39,118 nucleotides of DNA from the NCBI GenBank assembly GCA_017531925.1, contig JAFXKD010000038.1:1-39118 (forward strand), written 5' to 3'. Shown here one piece after another: positions 24,282 to 31,541 of this stretch; the first letter of the stretch is position 1; the number at the start of each line of letters is the position of its first letter. This stretch comes from Clostridia bacterium (GTDB lineage Bacteria > Bacillota > Clostridia > Oscillospirales > CAG-272). The translations under genes were made by a program, and so were the position numbers. The notes under the pieces are model-generated. The model searched no databases. It had not been told where the DNA came from and saw only the letters and a program-made list of their open reading frames with translations.

Positions 24282-24977
24282 TTAACCGAGCTTAGCCTGG
24301 TTAACTTTGATACCGGGGCCCATCGTGGATGCGATTACGCAGCTCTTGATGTACTGACCCTTAGCAGCAGCGGGCTTAGCCTTGATAACTGCGCCAACGA
24401 GGGTATTGAAGTTTTCAGCAAGCTTTTCAGGACCGAAGGAAGCCTTACCGATGGGGCAGTGGATGATGTTTGTCTTATCAAGACGGTACTCGATCTTACC
24501 TGCCTTAGCTTCTACAACAGCTCTTGCAACGTCGGGAGTAACGGTACCTGCCTTGGGGTTGGGCATAAGGCCCTTAGGACCAAGGATCTTACCGAGACGA
24601 CCAACAACGCCCATCATATCGGGAGAAGCGATAACAACGTCAAACTCGAACCAGTTTTCCTTTGTGATCTTTTCAACCATATCAAGGTCGCCAACGTAGT
24701 CAGCGCCTGCTGCTCTTGCAGCGTCAGCCTTGTCGCCCTTAGCGAATACAAGTGTTCTAACTGTCTTACCTGTACCGTTGGGAAGAACTACTGCGCCACG
24801 AACCTGCTGGTCAGCGTGACGTGAGTCAACACCGAGACGAAGGTGGAGCTCGATAGTTTCGTCGAATTTAGCCTTAGAAGTCTGGCAAACGAGTGCGAGA
24901 GCTTCAGCGGGATCATAAGTTCTGTTCTTTTCGATAAGCTTTGCGCTATCGGAATATTTCTTACCGTATTTAGCCAT
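24282..24977 (-). CDS. rplA: 50S ribosomal protein L1
   Basis: Protein of the mobile L1 stalk that helps E-site tRNA leave. 231 residues, full length. It has [12 protein letters not shown] at the start, [37 protein letters not shown] (the signature) and a C-terminal [11 protein letters not shown]. In many bacteria L1 represses its own operon by binding leader RNA that mimics 23S helices. The rplK leader upstream has strong hairpins. It follows rplK by 14 bp. Confidence 0.98.
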   Translation of the reverse strand: MAKYGKKYSDSAKLIEKNRTYDPAEALALVCQTSKAKFDETIELHLRLGVDSRHADQQVRGAVVLPNGTGKTVRTLVFAKGDKADAARAAGADYVGDLDMVEKITKENWFEFDVVIASPDMMGVVGRLGKILGPKGLMPNPKAGTVTPDVARAVVEAKAGKIEYRLDKTNIIHCPIGKASFGPEKLAENFNTLVGAVIKAKPAAAKGQYIKSCVIASTMGPGIKVNQAKLG

Positions 24978-24991
24978 TTTCGTACTCCTCC

Positions 24992-25417
24992 TTACTCTTC
25001 AACAGTGATACCCATACTTCTTGCAGTACCTGCAACCATGCTCATGGCTGCTTCAATAGAACCTGCGTTAAGGTCGGGCATTTTTGTTTCAGCGATTTTT
25101 CTAACCTGTTCCTTTGTAAGCTGAGCAACCTTCTGCTTGTTGGGCTTAGCGGAACCGGACTCGATACCGCAAGCCTTCTTAATAAGAACGGGAGCGGGGG
25201 GAGTCTTTGTAATAAATGTGAATGAACGGTCAGCGTAAACTGTGATAACAACGGGAATGATGAGGCCGATGTCGTTCTTTGTTCTTTCGTTAAATTCTTT
25301 TGTGAATACGGGGATTGCAACGCCGTACTGACCAAGCGCAGGACCTACGGGGGGCTGGGGTGTAGCCTTACCTGCGGGCAATTGCAACTTAATGTAACCC
25401 ATTACTTTCTTTGCCAT
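24992..25417 (-). CDS. rplK: 50S ribosomal protein L11
   Basis: GTPase-centre protein, 141 residues as in most bacteria. It has [21 protein letters not shown] (N-terminal domain) and the rRNA-binding C-terminal domain with [17 protein letters not shown] and AGTARSMGI. The start is the ATG at 25417 (MAKKVMG) with GGAGGTATT upstream; an in-frame ATG at 25432 lies before that site. Confidence 0.98.
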   Translation of the reverse strand: MAKKVMGYIKLQLPAGKATPQPPVGPALGQYGVAIPVFTKEFNERTKNDIGLIIPVVITVYADRSFTFITKTPPAPVLIKKACGIESGSAKPNKQKVAQLTKEQVRKIAETKMPDLNAGSIEAAMSMVAGTARSMGITVEE

Positions 25418-25444
25418 TTTAAATACCTCCAATGTGGTTTATAC

Positions 25445-25494
25445 GGGAGAATTCCATAAATTTTTCTCCCTCCCACGCGGCAATGCCTTGCCGC
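25445..25494 (-). promoter_or_regulatory. Two leader hairpins between nusG and rplK
   Basis: On the minus strand GCGGCAA pairs with TTGCCGC (25477-25494), then GGGAGAA pairs with TTCTCCC (about 25445-25470). The 91-bp gap is long for this operon. It is a plausible site for L1 (or L11-L1) feedback; the T content after the first stem is weak, so it is not a convincing terminator. Confidence 0.45.
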
Positions 25495-25508
25495 ATAAAA
25501 ATGCTTGA

Positions 25509-26051
25509 TTAATTTTCTTTGATCTTGATAAAGCCTGCGTCAAGCTCAACAGGCATATCTCTGCGTTCGCGATTTACAAGGACAGTAACCTTGCCCATAT
25601 CGTCGGAGATCGACTGAACCGTACCTGTATATCCCTCGAAAAGACCTGCGGTAACGATAACGCTGTCGCCCACTGCGTAGCTGAGCTTAACCTTCTTTTC
25701 TTCGATGTTAAGAGCAGCGACCTCCTCGTCTGAAAGAGGAGAGGGACGGGAACCGGGACCTACAAAGCCCGTAACTCCTGTGATACCGCGAATGGCGTGC
25801 CAGCTTTCGTCGTTCATAGTCATTTTGATATAAACGTAACCGGGGAAGAGCTTTTCCTCAACCTCGATCTCCTGATCGCCCTTCTTTTCGATTGTGATCT
25901 GCACGGGGATCTTTATGTCGTAAATGAGATCCTCGAGACCACGGTTCTCGATAATTTTTTCAAGGCTGGTTTTAACCTTGTTTTCATAACCTGAGTAGGT
26001 GTGCGCCACATACCATCTCGGGCCAACGTTCATTTCATTGATATCGCTCAT
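25509..26051 (-). CDS. nusG: Transcription antitermination/pausing factor NusG
   Basis: A 180-residue factor that binds RNA polymerase clamp helices. The NGN domain (about 10-120) has RWYVAHTYSGYENKVKTSLE, EKLFPGYVYIKM and GVTGFVGPGSRPSPLSDEE. The KOW domain (about 125-178) has VGDSVIVTAGLFEGYTGTVQSI. It lies 16 bp after secE in the same operon. Confidence 0.98.
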   Translation of the reverse strand: MSDINEMNVGPRWYVAHTYSGYENKVKTSLEKIIENRGLEDLIYDIKIPVQITIEKKGDQEIEVEEKLFPGYVYIKMTMNDESWHAIRGITGVTGFVGPGSRPSPLSDEEVAALNIEEKKVKLSYAVGDSVIVTAGLFEGYTGTVQSISDDMGKVTVLVNRERRDMPVELDAGFIKIKEN

Positions 26052-26067
26052 ACGCCTCTCCTTTTAA

Positions 26068-26334
26068 TTAGAAGAGATTTCCAAGCGCTGTGATACCCTG
26101 CAAAAATACGTAGTCAACGATAGCCATACCGATCGCGCAAACTGCGATTACTACAACAACTACGAGTGTGTTCTTGCGTACTTCTGTCCAAGGGGACCAA
26201 GAAATTTTCTTGACCTCACTCTTGATGCTTCTTGCAAAAGCTGCGATTCTGCTCCAGATAGAGGGCTTGTCGCTTTTCTTCTTCACTTTTTTTGTTTCGG
26301 GGTTATTTGCTTTTTTGTTTTCCAAATCTGCCAT
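26068..26334 (-). CDS. secE: Preprotein translocase subunit SecE
   Basis: Small essential SecYEG subunit, 88 residues. A Lys-rich N-terminal half is followed by the amphipathic and transmembrane SecE core, ARSIKSEVKKISWSPWTEVRKNTLVVVVVIAV, which includes the conserved K-x-x-W-P/S-x-W pattern. AAAGGAG precedes the ATG. It sits between rpmG and nusG, the standard order. Confidence 0.96.
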   Translation of the reverse strand: MADLENKKANNPETKKVKKKSDKPSIWSRIAAFARSIKSEVKKISWSPWTEVRKNTLVVVVVIAVCAIGMAIVDYVFLQGITALGNLF

Positions 26335-26351
26335 AATAATCTCCTTTACAA

Positions 26352-26513
26352 TTACTTAGATTCTTTGTGAAGAGTGTGCTTGCGGCAGAATTTGCAGTAC
26401 TTGTTCATCTCAAGTCTGTCGGGGTCATTCTTCTTGTTTTTCTTAGATTCATAGTTTCTCTGTTTGCACTCTGTGCATACGAGAGTAATTTTGACTCTTG
26501 CATCATTAGCCAT
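26352..26513 (-). CDS. rpmG: 50S ribosomal protein L33
   Basis: A 53-residue protein starting [17 protein letters not shown]. It keeps the zinc-type cysteines: CTEC near residue 13 and CKFC near residue 40, with [16 protein letters not shown] between. That makes it the zinc-binding (C+) form of L33. The start ATG at 26513 follows GGGAGGTGCC. First gene of the operon, served by the promoter at 26651-26679. Confidence 0.96.
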   Translation of the reverse strand: MANDARVKITLVCTECKQRNYESKKNKKNDPDRLEMNKYCKFCRKHTLHKESK

Positions 26514-26644
26514 TTTTTCGGCACCTCCCATTTAAATTTTTTTGACCTTTTCGGTCAGTGTACCTCCCTCTGAGAAGGCAGTTATACCAAGCTCATCAGA
26601 GCGGCGCAAAAACAGGCATAACAAAAAAGCCCATTCGCAGAGGT
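26514..26644 (-). promoter_or_regulatory. Long structured leader of the rpmG operon
   Basis: About 130 nt between the predicted transcription start and rpmG. It contains a long-range pairing CTCTGA/TCAGAG enclosing about 23 nt, TGACC/GGTCA just before the ribosome binding site, and an early T-run (GGGCTTTTTT) about 20 nt after the start. Control by attenuation is possible. No tRNA gene is present, although tRNA genes are common near this locus in Firmicutes. Confidence 0.4.
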
Positions 26645-26650
26645 ACTGCT

Positions 26651-26679
26651 ATTCTACCATAAAAGCAATACCTTGTCAA
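26651..26679 (-). promoter_or_regulatory. Promoter of the rpmG-secE-nusG-rplKA-secG operon
   Basis: Minus strand: -35 TTGACA (26674-26679), 17-bp spacer, -10 TAGAAT (26651-26656). It is framed by the inverted repeat AAAAAAGCCC (26623-26632) / GGGCTTTTTT (26680-26689). Confidence 0.8.
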
Positions 26680-26770
26680 GGGCTTTTTTGAAATTTGTTA
26701 CTATAATTGTATGAGTGAAAAAAGAATCTAAAAATTTCAAATTTTGATTTGTCGGTTAGTTTAGCCGAGA

Positions 26771-26852
26771 CAACGTAGGGCGGGGGCTTGCTCCCGCCGT
26801 TACAAAAAAAGTTATATTTAGGGCGGCGGGAGCAAGCCCCCGCCCTACGTTG
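26771..26852. repeat. Perfect 29-bp inverted repeat (palindromic element)
   Basis: The 29-nt arm at 26771-26799 is the exact reverse complement of 26824-26852, separated by a 24-nt A/T-rich loop. The arms are G/C-rich (each contains GGGCGGGGGCTTGCTCCCG or its complement) in otherwise AT-rich DNA. TTTAGC before and GCTAAA after partly extend the symmetry. It lies in the 445-bp gap between rpmG and the next gene, and has the form of a REP/MITE-type intergenic repeat. No T-run follows, so it is not an ordinary terminator. Confidence 0.85.
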
Positions 26853-26898
26853 CTAAAATTGTATCTCTCCCCCATAAATCCCAATTTATCTAAAACTG

Positions 26899-26927
26899 TT
26901 GACTAATTTTTGTTCATATGGTATAAT
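26899..26927 (+). promoter_or_regulatory. Promoter of the 146-aa membrane-protein gene
   Basis: -35 TTGACT (26899-26904), 17-bp spacer, perfect -10 TATAAT (26922-26927). Confidence 0.8.
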
Positions 26928-26958
26928 TATGTTATAATACATTTAGGAGGCTACTCAT

Positions 26959-27399
26959 ATGACTAACACAGTTATGCTCGGAGATAAAAGGATATGCTAT
27001 ACTGAAAATTTTTGGACCGGCAAGAGAACTATCAGTATAGATGGTAAGGTGCTTCAAAAAATTGATAAGAAGACCTATAAGTATGAGGATAAATACTATA
27101 CCATTAAAGGAAGCTATTTCACAGGTGTAGAAATTAGTGATGGAGTTCAGAGGGTGGAATTGGTTAGAAAGCTTACAACTCTTGAAATGATATTGTGCTT
27201 TATTCCTTTCGTAGTTGTTGTTACGGGCGGCGCAATCGGAGGCTTGTGCGGAGGCGCAGCTTGGGCATTTAACACCGCATATTTCAGAAAAACCGATAAA
27301 ATTGCAATGAAAGTTCTGTGCTCAATATTGTCCACTGTAGTAGCTTTTGTTTGCTACTTGATTTTGTCATCCCTGTTCCTTGGTTTGTTTGGTGCTTGA
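26959..27399 (+). CDS. Hypothetical membrane protein (146 aa)
   Basis: No family recognised. The N-terminal about 70 residues look like a small beta domain (KRTISIDGKVLQKIDKKTYKYEDKYYTIKGSYFTGVEI), slightly like FAIM-type folds. Two transmembrane segments follow (about 78-106 with a Gly-rich GGAIGGLCGGAA, and about 120-145). TAGGAGG lies ahead of the ATG, and a strong promoter and a terminator flank it, so it is a genuine single-gene unit. The DNA is more AT-rich than the ribosomal operon beside it. Confidence 0.75.
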   Translation: MTNTVMLGDKRICYTENFWTGKRTISIDGKVLQKIDKKTYKYEDKYYTIKGSYFTGVEISDGVQRVELVRKLTTLEMILCFIPFVVVVTGGAIGGLCGGAAWAFNTAYFRKTDKIAMKVLCSILSTVVAFVCYLILSSLFLGLFGA

Positions 27400-27417
27400 T
27401 AGCTTAATAATTGTATA

Positions 27418-27450
27418 AAAATCTCTCGCTTGCAAAGCGAGAGATTTTTT
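27418..27450. terminator. Bidirectional terminator (146-aa gene / radA)
   Basis: AAAATCTCTCGCTT pairs with AAGCGAGAGATTTTTT between converging genes. Confidence 0.9.
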
Positions 27451-27451
27451 G

Positions 27452-28837
27452 TTATTCTTTAACATCACTAAGCAATTTTAACGTATCATAAATAGACTTA
27501 ATACCAATAATCTCGATACCGCAGTCGATCTTACGCTTTTCGAGATTGCGGGCGGGAACCACTGCCTTTGAAAAGCCAAGTCGGGCGGCTTCCTTAACGC
27601 GCTGCTCAAGGTTTGAAACGGCGCGCACCTCACCCGAAAGACCAAGCTCGCCAATGGCGATAAGATCATCGGGAATTACCTTGTCGCGAAGCGAGGAGAT
27701 AAGAGCCATCGCCACTGCGAGATCGCTTGCAGGCTCGTCTATACGCAGACCGCCGATAACGTTTATGTAAGCGTCGTTTGCGGAGAAGCGAAGCCCAAGC
27801 CTTTTTTCAAGCACCGCGAGAATGAGATTGAGCCTGTTGTAATCAATTCCGTTCGACGTTCTTCGCGGAGCGGGGAAAACCGTGGGGGAAACGAGAGCCT
27901 GAACCTCGGCAATAAGCGGGCGCGTGCCCTCAATAGTGCAGAGCGCGCAGTTTCCGGGTGCGTTTTTGGGACGGTCGGCAAGGAGCATCTCGGAGGGATT
28001 GCATACCTCAATGAGTCCCTCGTCGCCCATCTCGAATACGCCTATCTCGTTGGTAGATCCGTAACGGTTCTTCATAGCGCGTATTATTCTGTACGAGTGC
28101 TGTCGGTCGCCCTCAAAATAGAGAACGGCGTCAACCATATGCTCGAGGATCTTCGGACCCGCGATAGAGCCCTCCTTGTTAACGTGTCCGACGAGAATTA
28201 CGGAAATTCCGTCATTCTTGGCTTTCGCGATAAACGCGAGCGTGCATTCCTTTATCTGTGTTATCGTACCGGGTGCGCTTGATATCTTGTCGGAATACAT
28301 AGTTTGAATGGAGTCCACGATTATCACGTCGGGAGCGACCTTCTCGATCTGAGCGAGCGTCTTTTCAAGCTCGGTCTCGGTGAGGATAAAGAGATTTTTA
28401 CCGATTATTCCAAGCCTTTTCGCGCGGAGCTTGAGCTGACCGGCGCTTTCCTCTCCGGAAATATAAAGCACCTTTTTCTGCTCGCCGAGAGCGTCCGATA
28501 TCTGCATAAGAAGAGTGGATTTTCCTATTCCGGGCTCACCCGCAAGAAGCACCACCGAGCCGTGTACAAGACCGCCGCCAAGCACTCTGTCAAGCTCGGA
28601 TAGACGCGTGTTGCTCCTGATGTAATCGGGCAGCTCCGCTTCCGAAAAACGCGTAGCTACGTTGTCCTTCGCACTTGTGAGAGTGCGATGCTTTACCTCC
28701 TGCGGCTTCTCCTGAGCGGTCGAGATAACGTCCTCAATAAATGAGTTCCACGCGCCGCATTGATTGCATTTTCCAAGCCATTTCGGAGAAACACAGCCAC
28801 ATTCCGAGCATATATATACAGTTTTAAGTCCTTTCAT
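27452..28837 (-). CDS. radA: DNA repair protein RadA/Sms
   Basis: A RecA-related helicase/ATPase that drives branch migration during recombination and repair. 461 residues. N-terminal C4 zinc finger (Cys10, 13, 24, 27), then a RecA-like ATPase with Walker A GEPGIGKST (100-108) and Walker B VIIVDSIQT, the RadA-specific MKNRYGSTNEIG, and a C-terminal Lon-like domain (ALVSPTVFPAPRRTSNGIDYNR, IGGLRIDEPASDLAVA, GELGLSGEVRAV). AAAGGATGG precedes the ATG. Repeat copy B begins about 30 bp upstream of its start codon. Confidence 0.97.
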   Translation of the reverse strand: MKGLKTVYICSECGCVSPKWLGKCNQCGAWNSFIEDVISTAQEKPQEVKHRTLTSAKDNVATRFSEAELPDYIRSNTRLSELDRVLGGGLVHGSVVLLAGEPGIGKSTLLMQISDALGEQKKVLYISGEESAGQLKLRAKRLGIIGKNLFILTETELEKTLAQIEKVAPDVIIVDSIQTMYSDKISSAPGTITQIKECTLAFIAKAKNDGISVILVGHVNKEGSIAGPKILEHMVDAVLYFEGDRQHSYRIIRAMKNRYGSTNEIGVFEMGDEGLIEVCNPSEMLLADRPKNAPGNCALCTIEGTRPLIAEVQALVSPTVFPAPRRTSNGIDYNRLNLILAVLEKRLGLRFSANDAYINVIGGLRIDEPASDLAVAMALISSLRDKVIPDDLIAIGELGLSGEVRAVSNLEQRVKEAARLGFSKAVVPARNLEKRKIDCGIEIIGIKSIYDTLKLLSDVKE

Positions 28838-28868
28838 CTGCTTTTTCCATCCTTTGAAGGTTTAATTT

Positions 28869-29336
28869 GAGTTTATAGGGAAGTTAGTTTGAGCTTGGTA
28901 ACACGTTCTTTTTTGAAAAAAAGAACCAAAAAACTTTAATCAGCTATCGCCCAGTAGCCATTCAATTTGTACTGAGTCCACAGACTCCGCGCAAATTGTA
29001 CCAACAAGTTGGTACTGAAAATTTTTCTCGTAACCTCGAAAAATTGTAATTTGCTACACAGCACGAAGCCTATTTGCAGGAGTTATGGCTACACTTTACA
29101 CAAGCAAATTGCAGATTTTTAAAGCGCCTGTTAAAATGCTTTAAAAATCTTTTCGTGTTGCTCCGCAACACAATTTGCGCGGATTAAGTGGATTTAGCAC
29201 AAACTAAACGGCTACGTGGCGATAGCCTGATTAAGCTTTTTTGCCTACTTTTTTCTCGAAAAAAGTAGGTTTTGGTTCTTTTTCTCGAAAAAGAAGAAGT
29301 GATACCTTCTAACTTTTTTCTTATAACTAACCACTC
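28869..29336 (+). repeat. MITE-like modular repeat, copy B
   Basis: A 468-bp non-coding element filling the radA-cwlD gap. The left end GAGTTTATAGGGAAGTTAGTTTG matches those of A and C. Module 2 (28989-29070) recurs inverted in copy C with about 3 changes in 82 nt. The core (29102-29190) matches copy A almost exactly and copy C inverted. Both modules are bounded by GCAAATT/AATTTGC and contain perfect hairpins. Hairpins with T-runs lie near each end (GTTCTTTTTT/AAAAAAGAAC; CCTACTTTTTT/AAAAAAGTAGG). No coding frame. Confidence 0.85.
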
Positions 29337-29380
29337 AATACATTACATCAAATTCATTATATATAAAAACTCCGAAAAAA

Positions 29381-30124
29381 TCAAGTATTATTCTGCGAAA
29401 TATAGGTCATAATGGCATTAAAAAAGACTTTTGCAAGGCTTTGGCGGTATTCTTCGTCACCCAAGGCGCGCGCTTCGTCCGCATTTGAGAGAAATCCGCA
29501 CTCGATGAGCACGGCGGGGAAGGTAGCGTTGTGAAGCAGGAAAATGCCGCTCGTCGCTTCCTTGATGCTTCGAGTATTGCTTGGCTGAAGGGTGTTTTTT
29601 GTTTCCGTTTGTATCAAATTGGCTAAAATTCTCGATCGAGGATCGTTTTTTGAATACCAGACCTGCAAGCCCGAATATTTCGTCTGCGCAAAATAGTTCA
29701 TATGGATGCTCACAAGCACGGGATCATTCTGATTTTTCGCTATCTCGAGCCTGCGCCTTACGTCCTGAGCCTTCTTTTTGCCAACGTAATCTGAATTTTT
29801 ATCGTATAGAAGAATATCCGTGTCGCGTGTCATAACAACGTTTATCCCCGCATCTTCAAGCAGGGAAGCGACTCGAAGCGCAATATCGAGATTTAAGTCC
29901 TTTTCAACGAGCCCGTTTCCCTCACATCCGCCGTCCTCACCGCCGTGACCCGCGTCGATGATCACCGTGATATCACTTTCCGCCGCCGCGTCCACATTCG
30001 GCATTGGAAAATCAAAATCGAGCATCGGTATAATAAAAATAAGTGAGATAAGTGCCGCAATTATACTAAAAATTGCAAATCCCAACGCATATCCCACCGC
30101 ATATCTCTTTCTCTGATCAACCAT
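29381..30124 (-). CDS. N-acetylmuramoyl-L-alanine amidase (Amidase_3), CwlD-like
   Basis: Zinc amidase that cuts the lactam-forming side chains or stem peptides from muramic acid. 247 residues: an N-terminal transmembrane helix (about 11-33), then the amidase domain with IIDAGHGGEDGG (zinc His), LVEKDLNLDIA (zinc Glu), VSIHMNYF (zinc His) and AVLIECGFLSN (catalytic Glu). Length, the single N-terminal anchor and RRRLEIAKNQ resemble CwlD, which makes the spore-cortex muramic lactam; a vegetative amidase remains possible. With the spoIIQ-like gene, this points to sporulation ancestry. No clear promoter is visible in the short upstream gap before the hairpin array. Confidence 0.88.
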   Translation of the reverse strand: MVDQRKRYAVGYALGFAIFSIIAALISLIFIIPMLDFDFPMPNVDAAAESDITVIIDAGHGGEDGGCEGNGLVEKDLNLDIALRVASLLEDAGINVVMTRDTDILLYDKNSDYVGKKKAQDVRRRLEIAKNQNDPVLVSIHMNYFAQTKYSGLQVWYSKNDPRSRILANLIQTETKNTLQPSNTRSIKEATSGIFLLHNATFPAVLIECGFLSNADEARALGDEEYRQSLAKVFFNAIMTYISQNNT

Positions 30125-30169
30125 CTCATAAAACCCCGTTTTTGTTTAGTTTATGATTAAAAAAGAGCG

Positions 30170-30376
30170 GTTATTCATGCGGTGCAAAGCACCGCAGTTA
30201 TATTCGCCAAAAGGCGAGTTATATTGCTTCGAAGTGATATTCAGCGTTCGCTGAGTGATATGTGCTTCGCACGTTGAATAAAGGGCGAATATAATAACAC
30301 TGCGAGAGGCATCGAGCAATACCACTGTCGCTTTTGCGACAATATCACTCCGAGCCTCGCGAGGAATACCACTCCT
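30170..30376. repeat. Array of seven short hairpins with shared linkers
   Basis: Perfect stems in succession: GCGGTGC/GCACCGC (30179-30195), CGCC/GGCG (30205-30216), CTTCGAAG (30227-30234), CAGCG/CGCTG (30242-30253), GTGC/GCAC (30262-30272), TGTCGC/GCGACA (30326-30341) and CCTCGCGAGG (30355-30364). Linkers repeat as GTTATATT or GTGATATT. Part of the array also mirrors itself at long range: TATATTCGCC near 30200 against GGCGAATATA near 30284. No ORF. It lies between cwlD and the 91-aa gene. Confidence 0.75.
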
Positions 30377-30405
30377 CTATAAATCAAAATTTACTGCCAC
30401 GAAAA

Positions 30406-30428
30406 AAGCCTCGGGCGAGCCGAGGCTT
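30406..30428 (-). terminator. Terminator of the 91-aa lipoprotein gene
   Basis: AAGCCTCGG (30406-30414) pairs with CCGAGGCTT (30420-30428); on the minus strand TTTTTT follows. Confidence 0.85.
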
Positions 30429-30435
30429 AATTTGT

Positions 30436-30711
30436 TTAAAACAGTCCAACTATGAATTCCCACACCCACGCGATCGCGCCGATGATGATGTTGAAAAGTC
30501 CAACGATGAATTCCCAAAGTCCTTCGAAAATGCCTCTAACAAGGGTGATAACACCGCCCACGAGGCCGTCAAATACCATTCTGATGCCACCGCCAAGCTG
30601 CGAAACACCTAAATCAATGTTAGAGGAAGAGAAGGTGCAGGCCGTGAAGAAGGTCAGTACAGCGATCATCATAAGGACAAGAGAAAGCTTTGTGATTAGT
30701 CTTTTGTTCAT
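30436..30711 (-). CDS. Small hydrophobic lipoprotein (91 aa) with WEFIVGLF repeats
   Basis: No family recognised. The signal peptide ends at FFTAC (lipid Cys25). The mature 66 residues are almost uncharged and end in tandem-like units: GIFEGLWEFIVGLFN, then GAIAWVWEFIVGLF at the very C-terminus. WEFIVGLF occurs twice, 20 residues apart. The regular Trp/Phe/Gly pattern suggests amphipathic membrane-surface helices. TTGGAGG precedes the ATG and a strong promoter and terminator frame it, so the gene is real and alone. Confidence 0.8.
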   Translation of the reverse strand: MNKRLITKLSLVLMMIAVLTFFTACTFSSSNIDLGVSQLGGGIRMVFDGLVGGVITLVRGIFEGLWEFIVGLFNIIIGAIAWVWEFIVGLF

Positions 30712-30744
30712 ATTAATACCTCCAATATTAGTATTTGTAACATT

Positions 30745-30773
30745 ATTTTACCATAAAAAGGATAACTTGTCAA
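30745..30773 (-). promoter_or_regulatory. Promoter of the 91-aa lipoprotein gene
   Basis: Minus strand: -35 TTGACA (30768-30773), 17-bp spacer, -10 TAAAAT (30745-30750). Confidence 0.8.
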
Positions 30774-30814
30774 CAAAAAATTTTTGCGGGCACATCCGCA
30801 CCTACGAAAAAAGA

Positions 30815-31516
30815 CTAAATTATCGTTTTTTTAAGCCTATCTGCGCCGTTTTCTATAAGAAAAGCCTTACCGCCGCCGTCAATGGACCTTGTAAGCTCGC
30901 CGTTTACAAATTCGAGCGCTGCGAGGTTTTCAATGCCGTAAGCGGTTGTGCCCACGGGCATATTTTTCATAATTTCGTCGAAATCGCTGACTCTCTGGTT
31001 GTAATGGGGCGAGACCGTGCCGCGCAGCCATCCAAGGCCCTTTTGCATTGAATACGCTCCATCCTTCTCTACAAGGGCAGAGTCGGTATAGATATCCTCA
31101 AACCAACAGATCGCGCCCGAAGAAAGACCGCAGATAATGACTCCGCGCTCATAAGCATCTTTTATCAGATCAAGCAGACCGAATTCACGCCATCTTTTTA
31201 GCATATAAAGAGTGTCGCCGCCGCCAACATATATAAAATCCGCCTTTTCAAATTTTCCGCGTATCTTTTCAAGATCCATCTCGCCGTAAACGGTCAGAGC
31301 AACGTCAGCCTTTATATCAAATACCGAGGTATAGGTCTTTCTGAAGCTGTTGAAATAGGGCATTGAGTCGTGACTCGCCGTGCCTATAAAAAGTCCGTAG
31401 GGGCGCCTCTCACCCGCGCGCTCGCGAGCAAGAGAAGCTATATATCCGTCTATTTCAAGCGTCTCCTTGCTGCGTATCTCACCGCCGCCTATTGCAATTA
31501 TCCTCTTGGTGATCAT
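30815..31516 (-). CDS. Peptidase E-like (family S51) serine peptidase
   Basis: A 233-residue S51-family protein; S51 enzymes cleave Asp-X dipeptides or act as cyanophycinase-type peptidases. It has IIAIGGGEI at the start, GLFIGTASHDSMPYF, FIYVGGGDTLYMLKRW, and the nucleophile elbow CGLSSGAICWFED, with a His in VSPHYNQR and a late Asp/Glu in AYGIENLAAL. The ATG at 31516 follows TTGGAGG; the TTG at 31528 overlaps that ribosome binding site and is rejected. Repeat copy C begins about 25 bp upstream. Confidence 0.9.
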   Translation of the reverse strand: MITKRIIAIGGGEIRSKETLEIDGYIASLARERAGERRPYGLFIGTASHDSMPYFNSFRKTYTSVFDIKADVALTVYGEMDLEKIRGKFEKADFIYVGGGDTLYMLKRWREFGLLDLIKDAYERGVIICGLSSGAICWFEDIYTDSALVEKDGAYSMQKGLGWLRGTVSPHYNQRVSDFDEIMKNMPVGTTAYGIENLAALEFVNGELTRSIDGGGKAFLIENGADRLKKTII

Positions 31517-31541
31517 ATATTCCTCCAAATGAATTAGTTCT

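Noticed and set aside
26540..26620. tRNA-like stretch (AGCTTGGTA, then CTGCCTTCTCAGAGG) in the rpmG leader
   Set aside because: Resembles a D loop and anticodon arm, but there is no acceptor stem or T arm (no GGTTCGA); treated as leader structure.
30170..30376. CRISPR array
   Set aside because: Units are unequal hairpins with short linkers, not constant repeats with unique spacers, and no cas gene is present.
30452..31051. 199-codon plus-strand ORF opposite the 91-aa lipoprotein and peptidase E
   Set aside because: Runs through the promoter and ends of two well-supported minus-strand genes; no family signal.
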